From NCBI GenBank assembly GCA_001430745.1, contig KQ481947.1, forward strand, positions 109,868-123,149: a stretch of 13,282 nucleotides of DNA. The letters run 5' to 3'. The position numbers and the translations under genes are program-made. Below the pieces are notes generated by a model. It did no database searches. It worked only from the letters and a program-made list of their open reading frames with translations, and was not told where the DNA came from. Shown here piece after piece: positions 1-8,200 of the stretch (positions are counted from its first letter, which is position 1; each line of letters starts with the position of its first letter). This stretch comes from Auxenochlorella pyrenoidosa. Lineage: Eukaryota; Chlorophyta; Trebouxiophyceae; Chlorellales; Chlorellaceae.

Positions 1-2350
1 CCGGGCCCGCCGCCCGCCCCCTCTGGCGCCGCCCCCAGCAGCTTGCCCACCGCCTGCTGCCCGTAGCTGCGCTGGCTGCTCATCTGCGGCGGCGGCGGCG
101 GCGCCACCCGCTCTATCCGCTCGCCAGGCTTCAGCTGCGCTAGCTCGTCCTGCAGGCGCCCAGGTGGCAGGTATGGAAGCAGGGTCGTGAAGAGCACGAT
201 TGCCGCTCCGGCGCTCCCAGCGCTGCACCGCACGCCCCGGCTGGGCCGGTTCGCCCTGCTGCAGGCAGCACATCTGAAGTCCCTGCACAAGCTCCGGAGC
301 AGCCTGCGTGCCAGCCCATGAGCACCACCAGCCCACAGGCCCCCAGCTGCGGCGGTCCGATGCAGCCGGGCACAGGCCGCCAGCTGGTGCGGGTGGCAGG
401 CGGCGGGGGCAGAGGCTGCCTGGGCAGGTGCTTGTGGTAAGGAGGAGGGGCGGGTGCCTCCCCTGATTCTGCAGGCCCAGGCCCGCGGCTGCTCGCACCT
501 CGGTGGGCACTTGGAGCAGGCGGTTGGGCCCCGGCTGCCACGCCACAATGGCCATCTGCTTGGTAATCTTCTGGACGTCGGGCGGGCTGTGGCGCATGGG
601 GCAGGAACAAGAGGGAGTGCAAGGTTGGCGTTTCGTGTGTGTGTGTGTGTGGTGGTGGTGGGGTGGGGTGGGGTGGGGTGGGGGGGGGGCACCAAAGGTG
701 CAGCAGCCAGCCGAGGTGGCAGCCGTGTGCTGCTGCAGGAGCCGCGCCCCCGGCGGGCCATGGCCGCAGGCCAGTCCCCGCTGAGGGCCGGCAGTCGGGC
801 ACCAGCCCCTGGCTGGCAGGCGGGCAGGGATCGCACCTCGAGTCCGGCTCTATGCGGTATGTGTACTCCACCTTGCCTTCCGACAGCTCGTTCACCTGCG
901 CAGAGCGACAGGGGGAGCACAGAGCGACAGCGGGAGCAGCGTTGGAGGGGGCCACGGGGAGAGGGCGCCTGCTTGGATCACGCGCCTTGCGCGAGTGGGG
1001 GGGGGCCCTGGGCGCACAAGCAGAGGCGGCGCAGCACAGCAGGCGGCCCCGCAGGACGCCGCGGCGCTGCAGGCCAGCGCGGCAGGCAGTGGAGCGCTGC
1101 CCACAGGCGGCGCACGCCGGGCGTCGGGACGTGCACCCAAGCCGCTGAGCAGGTGTGAGCCCCGCCTGCTGCATCCAGCCCTGCCCCCAGGCCGGCAGCC
1201 AGAAGGCGCCGCTGCGCGGCAGCGGCTGCGCGGCACTCATACAAACAAACAGCTCTCCCGTGCGGCCAGCCCCCACCTGCTGCGTCCAGTCCTGCTCCTC
1301 CAGGAGCACACACTTGTATTCCACGTGCACACCCTCACACAGTAGAACCCTGAATCGGTGCGCAGCAGCCTGCCGGCCCCACCTGCTGCGTCCAGTCCTG
1401 CTCCTCCAGGATGACATACTTGTATTCCACCTTGGTGCCCGCCGGCAGCTCCACCTCCACCGCCCACACATCCCCCGGGTTCCAGCAGGCCGGCACCTTG
1501 GCGATGGACAAAAAGGACCAGCCAAAGGGGATCTGGCTGCCGCCCACGCACAGCATCTGCCGGCTGTGCACGCGGTACTCCACCGCCAGGCGCACGCTGC
1601 AGGGGGGGGGGAGGGGCACAGGACGGCAAGGCAGTGAGGACCTGCCGGGGAGCGGCTGCAGGGGAGGACAGCCAGCTGCGGCGGAGGGCCTCCGCATCGG
1701 TGCCGCAGGCGGAGGCAACAGGCAGGGGCAGGGAGAGGGGCGAGGGAGCGGGGGCAGAGCGGCGCGGCGGCAGCATGTGCGCAACTGGGGCTGCTGCCCC
1801 AGCGGCAGCACAAAGCAGCATTCAAGGGCCAGGCGACTCTCGACAGTAGGACAAACAGCAGCCAGGTGCCTGCAGCACCAAAGCGCACCACCGCAACGTC
1901 CACAAACGCCTGCAAACTGCCCGACTGACTCTTGCCGCATACACTGTGCATCGAGGTGCATCCTGGGCCACGCACAACCAGCAGCAGCGGAGCAAACAGA
2001 TGAGGAAAATGGGCGCACCGGACAAGCGGCGGTGTGCGCCGCAGCTCCGACTCTTCACGAAGCGGGAACTGCAGAAAGCTGCCCTGCAGCTGCCTGGTGC
2101 TGCGCTCTACGCTGTCAGATCCGGCCGAACCCCTCCGATCGATGTACAGGGGCCCTGGCAGGCCCACCGGAGCTGCTACAGCATGAATCAACCCCAGTCG
2201 CTGCCGTGCACGACGCGCTGCCCTTGATCTGACAAGGTGTTGGCCCCAGCCAACGTTCTGGCAGTGTCTCGCGCCCCAGGGCTGCTGCTGCTGCCGACTG
2301 CAGGTGAAGGCTGGCCGCCCTGCTGCCTCGGCGGCTGCAAGGCAGCTCAT
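1..2350 (-). CDS. CBM20 starch-binding-domain protein, 5-exon model, cut by the left edge
   Basis: Model exons on the minus strand are 2350-2019, 1596-1383, 895-837, 586-499 and 149-1 (continues out of the window). Phases agree at every junction, with GT-AG introns. Exon 1 (110 codons from the first in-frame ATG) is rich in Ala, Arg and Gln and resembles a plastid transit peptide; this start is the least certain part. Exons 2-4 encode a CBM20 fold: VRLAVEYRV opening strand, FGW and NPGDVW, the VEYKYVILEEQDW core, then the family ending AWQPGPNRLLQVP. Between VEYKYV and the final Trp lies an insertion of about 40 residues, longer than in typical CBM20. The last visible exon starts DELAQLKPGERIERV and becomes Pro-rich. 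CBM20 domains bind starch or glycogen. Plant CBM20 proteins include DPE2, GWD3/PWD and small non-catalytic plastid proteins; the rest of this protein is outside the window, so no enzyme can be assigned. Confidence 0.78.
635..689. repeat. GT microsatellite grading into (GGGGT)n and G-run, in CBM20 intron 3
   Basis: On the plus strand, seven or more GT units are followed by GGT units, then four GGGGT-like units, then a run of nine or ten G. In the sense of the CBM20 gene this is a C-rich tract followed by (CA)n, about 50 nt upstream of the exon 4 acceptor at 587. The G-rich strand could form a G-quadruplex. Confidence 0.9.
1164..1435 (-). repeat. Tandem copies of the 3' end of CBM20 exon 2 inside intron 2
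   Basis: The last ~50 nt of exon 2, encoding VEYKYVILEEQDWTQQ, plus its donor GTGGGG recur in the following intron. The exon copy ends at 1383. A second copy ends at 1277 and differs at about 3 of 54 bases; it still reads VEYKCVLLEEQDWTQQ and keeps the GT donor. A third, decayed copy ends near 1166 and reads GWMQQ with a GC in place of the donor GT. Spacing is 106 and 111 nt. The gap between the true donor and the second copy is only about 50 nt, short for an intron, so a cassette exon is unlikely though not excluded. Confidence 0.85.
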
Positions 2351-3462
2351 CTGCGGCCCCGAGAGGCCAGGCTGCCCGTAGGGAGCTATCGGGGCGCTGG
2401 CTGCACCGTAAGTCTTCCTGCCAGCCGGGTTCTTCAGCGTCTGGGCACGCGGGGGTGCATCTAACGCACCCCTGTGGCAAATGCAACGATCGAGCACGGA
2501 ACGGGGCACCAAACCCGCCGCAGCAGGTTCGCAGCACGCACTGCCCTCTGGTAGCCCTCCTCCCCCTTCCTGCCACTGTCCCGTTGGATTGCTAAGCTCT
2601 GGAAACGTTAAATTACTGTTTGGAGGCCCGACGTGCTGAATTTACGTCGCAGACAGGTGGGGAGCTGCGTCGCTGCTGCGCTGCCGTACACTGCAGGAGT
2701 ACAGGAACCCATTTGATGCCCGCCGCCCTGGTTGCAGCAGTGTCTATCAGCAGTCGGGTTTCAGACAGAGCAGCACCCAAAAGTCCGTTGTTGCACCCTG
2801 CAGGGCTGCTTGAAGCTGCGCATCAATGGTCGCCAAGGCTAGCTGACAAAGTGCTGAGCATCTCGCGGCTCGGCCAGGCACAGCCTGCCAACCCCTCCAC
2901 ACAGCCTGCCAACCCCCGGGATCTGCGGGCAGTCCCACCCTAGCCATGCTCCTCACCAGCATGCTGTGCCCGCTGCCGCTGCTGCCACTGCTGCCGCACC
3001 CGGCACTGCAGGCGCTGCGGGTGAGGCACCGGGCCCGGAGTGCACCGACCGCCCACATGCGTGCGCAGCCACCATGCGGTGGTGCGCACGCGAGAAACGA
3101 GCCTGTCAGCACTGGACCGACACACAGAAGTATCGGTTGTCCCACATCCGCCTCTCCGCTGCATCTGCCTGCCCCGCAGTGCCGCCAGCACACCGACTTC
3201 GCGAATAGCCGCAACTGCAGCGTCTTCCTAAATGCTGTGCAGTTGCTGCTAGGGGTGGTGTGGCTGTGCGCAGCGGCGCTGGAGCTAAGCGACACGCGGT
3301 GCTGAGCCTGTTCAGGGGCAAGCTATCATCACAAGTTCTAAGATTAAGCTCAGAATACATACAAGCATGAGTTATCAAGCAGCCGCACACGCTGGCCAGC
3401 ACACAGTTGGAAACGGAAGGAGGGAGGGAGCAGGGAAGAGGTGTGCATTCCACATCTGGGGT
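2351..3462. other. Intergenic region upstream of the CBM20 gene; no convincing gene
   Basis: This 1.1-kb stretch lies between the CBM20 start and the H2B 3' stem-loop. Open frames occur on both strands but show no recognisable domain, and the longer ones begin at non-ATG codons. It probably holds the CBM20 promoter and possibly 5' untranslated exons. A short direct repeat around CACAGCCTGCCAACCC occurs twice at 2879-2894 and 2900-2915. A lower-GC patch at about 2581-2650 could mark the promoter, but I see no clear TATA box on the minus strand. Confidence 0.5.
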
Positions 3463-3478
3463 GGTGTTGAATAACACC
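3463..3478 (-). terminator. Histone mRNA 3' stem-loop of H2B
   Basis: Read on the minus strand the sequence is GGTGTTATTCAACACC: a perfect 6-bp stem closing a 4-nt loop ATTC, 57 nt past the H2B stop codon. It begins GG, ends CC, and has T and A flanking the loop, matching the histone stem-loop pattern apart from one internal G:C pair where the consensus has pyrimidine:purine. In animals and green algae this hairpin directs 3' processing of replication-dependent histone mRNA through the stem-loop-binding protein. It is preceded by an A-rich stretch, as is common for these elements. Confidence 0.88.
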
Positions 3479-3535
3479 AGTTGAGTTTTTTGTAAAGGTT
3501 GATTATTTGAGACGGAGGGTCTGCTGCTCACCCCC

Positions 3536-4037
3536 TCACGCCGAGGTGAACTTGGTGACGGCCTTCGTGCCCTCAGACACGGCGTGCTTGGCCAGCTCCC
3601 CGGGCAGGACGAGGCGCACGGCGGTCTGGATCTCGCGTGAGGTCAGGGTGGGCTTCTTGTTCACGCGGGACAGCTGGGCGGCGGCCGAGGCGATCTTCTC
3701 AAACTGATCCACGATGAAGGAGTTGAGGATGGCCATGGACTTGGAGGAGATGCCGGTGTCAGGGTGCACCTGCTTGAGCACCTGTGGGCAGGACAATGGG
3801 GCAGGGGAGCAGAGGGTTGGGGGTCGGGAGCAGGCGAGGGCCAGGACTTGGAGCAGCGTGGCGCCGACAGCGGTGGCGCTGGCTGTCCCACCGGGCGGCG
3901 CTCACCTTGAAGATGTAGAGCTTGTAAGACTCGGTGCCCTTGGCCTTCTTGCTCTTCTTGCCGGCCTTGCCGCCCTCCTTGGCGGGCTTGGCAGCCTTCT
4001 TGGCGGGGGCGGCCTTCTTGCCAGCGGTGGGGGCCAT
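3536..4037 (-). CDS. Histone H2B, two exons
   Basis: Exons are 4037-3906 and 3781-3536, with a 124-nt GT-AG phase-0 intron between YIFK and [10 protein letters not shown]. The product is 125 residues. Residues 1-37 form a Lys/Ala-rich tail ([14 protein letters not shown]...). The histone fold follows with [29 protein letters not shown] and [19 protein letters not shown], ending FTSA. It packages DNA in the nucleosome as a dimer with H2A. Lys121 counting Met (VTK-FTSA) corresponds to the ubiquitinated Lys of human (K120) and yeast (K123) H2B. RVNKK replaces the usual R/H-Y-N-K-K/R, a change at a normally conserved Tyr. The start is the only ATG giving a normal H2B tail. The 3' stem-loop suggests S-phase expression; the intron is uncommon for such genes in animals. 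Confidence 0.97.
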
Positions 4038-4215
4038 GATGCTGGCCTGTGAGATGTGAATAAGGGGAAGAGTGGCGATCGATGCGAAAGGGCTGCCTTT
4101 TCAGCCCCGACACAGCCGCGCCCACCCATCCGGGTGCCCCATGTTGGGGGCCCCGGGCTATAAGAAGGGGCCTGAGGCTTCAAACCATCACTCTCAGTAA
4201 TCCAATATACCAAAA
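4038..4215. promoter_or_regulatory. Candidate H2B promoter with a plus-oriented TATA-like box
   Basis: Upstream of the H2B ATG the minus strand holds TATATTGG near 4211-4204 and TTATAG near 4164-4159, either of which could place transcription starts roughly 90-140 nt before the ATG. The plus strand carries TATAAG at 4159-4164 inside a GC-rich context, oriented away from H2B. An acceptor-like CTCACAG lies about 10 nt before the ATG, so a 5' UTR intron cannot be excluded. No experimental start is known, so element assignments are tentative. Confidence 0.35.
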
Positions 4216-5217
4216 CCTCCGTTGCGAGTCGCCCGCAACCCCTCCCTCATCATCCACCCCACCCACCCAACCGTCAGCGGCCACGGCAAGGCCAGGGCCG
4301 CCAGCAGGCTGCATCCAAGTCCTGTGAGGCAGGCTCTCCTAGTGGGCCGCGTCGCCCCCTTCCTCGTACAATTCGCTTCCACGAAACTTGCTAGTACCGC
4401 TTCAAGTGCTAGCGCACACCATTAGGAGCTTTAGCTGCTGGCAATAACCTTCGCCAACTGCGGTGTGCTGCCCATGAAGACCGAGAAGAAGGCAGAGGAC
4501 GGGTGCCGTAGTAGCGCACCCCTTCGCCTCTTTCCTTCAGACCTTTCACCGGTGTTATGAAACAGCATTCTTAGTGGGAGCGTAGTGCACGTGCCTTGCT
4601 GCTGTGCTGAAACCTGCCTGTCTGCCTGTCTGCATCTTGGGCATGCTTCGCATTGCTGTGGGAGAGCCGACATTGGTGGCACAGCAACAAGCAGGTCGGG
4701 GAGGAGTGAGGAGCGAACAGGGGAGAGCTTGTGAGCAGTGCGAGGGCAGGCAACAGCAGCTCGCGCATGCGGGCTCTCGGTGTAAGCACACGACTGGGCT
4801 GGTGCTGTGCAAGGTAGGTTTGTCAGGCTCACACTGAGGCCTGCAATCCCCTTCCTTCAGCATTTAAGCGGGGCATACCTCTGACCAGATAGCTCAAGGT
4901 CGCAGGATGTTCAGCCAACCAGCCACACGTCAGGCAACCACGCGGCTGCCGGATACTGGAGAGAATGAACACTGCAATGCACTTACTAGCCCAGCTGTCA
5001 TCAGGTTGCTACTCTATGCACTGACACCTGAAACACATCTCTGTCCCGCCAAGGCAGGGCTGCATCAGGCAACTTGCTGCCCACCCGCTGGCAGTCGAGC
5101 AGCAGCAGGCCCAGCGGCCATGTCATTAGTTGGTGTTTTGCGCAGCGGCGTCTGCTTTGAGTGCATTTCAGAGCTCTACACACAGATTCACGGTACCGAA
5201 CGGCTGCAGGCGCACAC
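4216..5217. other. Divergent intergenic region between H2B and SRPK; no convincing gene
   Basis: About 1 kb with a lower GC content than the coding blocks. No H2A, other histone or tRNA is visible. One ATG-initiated plus-strand frame (4907-5311) overlaps the start of the kinase in another frame and has no recognisable domain. The stretch probably contains the kinase promoter and 5' UTR. CTGCCTGTCTG-type short repeats occur near 4616-4632. Confidence 0.5.
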
Positions 5218-8200
5218 ATGGGGCAGCCCCTTCTCCCAGCGGCACCCTCGCCACCACTGGCGCCGCGCAGGGGCGCCGCTCCGCTACCAGCGCCATCGCA
5301 GCAATACTTGAGCAGCAGCCGCGCTAGCCGAGGCCCCGTTGCGGCAGCTCGGCAAGTGAGCGGCAGCGGCGGGCGCAAGGCGCTGCGCAGCGCCGCGGTT
5401 GCGGCGCAGCAGGAGGAGCAGCCGCTGGAACAGGGGGAGCAGCCGGGGGAGCTGCAGCTGGAGGGCGGCTGGTCAGAGGAGCTGCAGCGGGAATTCGAGG
5501 CGTACAAGGCGCGGATCCCCGTCGGTGAGCGCCAGCCTCGAGAGAGGACGTCAGCCGGCCTCGCAACTGAGCGAGCATATGGGTGCACGAGCACCGTTTG
5601 TATGCAGCCATGCCCGTACGCTAGCAGGTCCCACCCTGGCTCGCCCCTTGCTGTCAGTGCTTGCAACGCTGGCTGCTGCACGTTCTCCGAAACGTGCACG
5701 GGGTGCGGTCTGCATGTTGCGCCGCCTTATCGAGCAGCCGCACCTTTGCGGTCTGCCGCTGCCCTTCTTTGCATTTGCGGCTTGCCAGTGCCCTTCTTTG
5801 CATGAACGTTCGGTGCTGCCCTAGCGAGACATTGCTGCAGACGGCTACTGCAGGGCTTTGCCGGTCGTCCTCATCTAACCCCAAATGCCCGGGACTTGTC
5901 CCGACTGCCGGCTGATATGGGAGGCACTGCTGCCGCTGCCGCAACTAACTAACTGACATGGGACGCGCTTTGTGCCGCTGCCGCAGGCGGCTACTACCCC
6001 GTGCTGGAGGGGGAGCAGTTCAAGAATGGCCGCTACACTGTGCTGCACTTCCTGGGCCAGGTGCGCGCTGGGCGTGCCGGGCCTTGCGCTGGGCGTGCTG
6101 CGCTGCTGCCTTGCGCGGCCGCCGCCCCGTGCGTCCGGACGCTTGGCGGTGTGGTCCACACAGCGAGGAGGCGTCGACTCGTTTTGGCGCCTGTCTGGGC
6201 TGGGCAAGCCCAGCTTGCTGACGGGGAGGTGCCCAACCGTGCTCGCCCGGGCGCGCCACCCCTTGCAGGGCCACTACTCCACAGTGTGGCGCGTGCTGGA
6301 TGCCGAGACGGGGCAGCACTGCGCCATGAAGGTGCGCATGCGCCGCTGCCGGTCAAAGATACGGTCAAAGATACGGTCAAAGATACGGTCAAACCCTGCA
6401 GCCTGTGCTGCCACTACTGCCGGGTGCTCGGTGCTTCGATGGCCTGCAGCCCTGCAGCTCGGGGCAGGCCCACAGCCCAGCAGGCTACAGGATGCACGGC
6501 GATGGCTGTTCCTGCCGGGCCCCACCCACCCCCACCCCCCACCCCCCACCCCAGCCCACACACACACACCAGGCATCTCCGCCCAATTGTGTGCAGGTGG
6601 TGAAGAGCGCCGAGGCGTACACTGAGGCGGCGAAGGACGAAGTGGGGCTGCTGCAGGCCATCCGCGAGGTGGGTGCTGCGCACGCCGGGCACGCCGGGAG
6701 CCGCGCTGCGCAGCGGCGGCACAGCGCCAGCGGCGCCCCCGTGGCAGCGGGCGGCAGGCGTCCCGCGCTGCTGCCCTGGCGGGGGCCCTGCCGCCAGCGG
6801 ATGCCCCACTTATGTACAGCGTGCACAGCGCCACCTCAAGGCCCGCCTCGCCCATCCATGGCCGCGTGCCACCTGCCGACCGTGCCCCGCGCTTGCCGCG
6901 CGACCCCCCGCCACGCACACATGAACGCCGCCGCTTCAACTGAGCGTGCGCCCTTTGCTGCCGCCGCAGCAGCTGAACGTGCGCCCCGCCGCCGCCGCCG
7001 CCGCCGCCAACGCAGGGCAAGTACCCCCCCCACCCCCACCCACCCACCCACCCTCCTCACACAAACACACACACATGCCGCCGCCGCCGCCGCCGCCGCC
7101 GCAGGGCGACCCCGGCGACGCCAAGAACTGCGTGCGCCTGCTGGACTCGTTTGAGCACCCGGGGCCGCACGGCACGCACGTGTGCGAGGTGTTTGGCGTC
7201 ATGGGCGACGACCTGCTCACCCTCATCAGGTGGGTGCTCATTGCTGAAACAATATTCAACTACTGAAAATATCAAATTCAGGGCAAGGCAGTGTTTTTTG
7301 TTGATCAAGATTTGTTCTTTTCTCGTGCCCTCGCCGCCCGCCGGGCCGGGCCGGGGCGCGCCGCGGCGGCTGCGCCTAGGGCTCGCCTGCCGGCTGGGAC
7401 GCAGCGCGCGGGGCCGGCATGCTGGCTCCTCTGCTGGCTCCGATGCGTGGGGGCGGCAGGCGGCGCAGCCGATGGGCCTGCGCGTCTGTGCTGCTGCCGC
7501 AGTTGCGTGCCTTGAGAGCCCTGATGCTGAGGCTGTCGGCGGGCACCATCTGTGGAGCGGCTGGCCTGTGCCTCCCCCAGCGCCTTACCCTCCCCCCGGC
7601 CCTGCCCCTGCACGCCCGCCCCATGCAGGGCCTACAGGCACCGCGGCATCCCGCTGCCCGTGGTGCGACACATCACTCGCCAGGCGCTAGTGGCGCTGGA
7701 CTACCTGCACCGCGAGTGCCAGATCCTCCACACAGGCGGGTGATGTTGGATAGTTAACAAGATTTCAACATTTTCAAACATAGAATACTGAGGGTGCCCG
7801 GGCGGCGGCCTGCCGGGGCGGGGGGCGTGCTGCCACACGAGGGGGCACGCCTGGGAGGGCCTGCCGAGAGGAGAGCCGGGCCCAGCCCGAGGCGGCAGGC
7901 GCCGCCAGCCACGCGTTTGAATGTCCAAGCGGCCTAAATCTTTGGGCCTTGGGCCTGCGGCCCCCTGACGCCGCCAGCCGGCCAGGCGGCAGGCCCGCGC
8001 GCCTCCCTCGCACGAGCTGCCTTGTCCGAGGGTGACGCGCAGCGCCGCTGGGCGCCTCATGCCCTGCCCCTGCAGACGTCAAGCCGGAGAATGTGATGCT
8101 CACGGACACCATCCTGCCCAACGGCGAGCGCGTGACCGGCACACAGCTGCCCGCAGTGGTGGGGGCCGGGCGGGGGGCGGGGGCCGGCGGGGGGGCCCTT

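Noticed and set aside
635..689. Telomere-like repeat
   Set aside because: The units are GT, GGT and GGGGT, not the TTTAGGG or TTTTAGGG of green algae, and they lie within an intron.
140..2512. A 790-codon open frame on the minus strand
   Set aside because: It begins at a non-ATG codon and spans exons and introns of the CBM20 gene. It contains exon 1 and exon 3 in frame but reads exon 2 and exon 4 in wrong frames. High GC explains the lack of stops.
2747..3295. 182-codon minus-strand frame with a signal-like start
   Set aside because: It starts at GTG, has low-complexity content and no family motif; there is no support for it as an exon.
4222..4425. Divergent H2A gene opposite H2B
   Set aside because: None of the frames from 4038 to 5217 contains H2A motifs such as AGLQFPVGR or the acidic-patch segment.
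4907..5311. ATG-initiated 134-codon plus-strand frame upstream of SRPK
   Set aside because: No recognisable domain, overlaps the kinase start in another frame, and has no splice connection that keeps phase with the kinase. It may be part of the 5' UTR.
6597..7104. A small extra SRPK exon around QLNVRP(A)n near 6969
   Set aside because: Plant SRPKs run directly from the helix after the catalytic Lys into E-GDP-x-D, which exons 4 and 5 supply without an extra segment.
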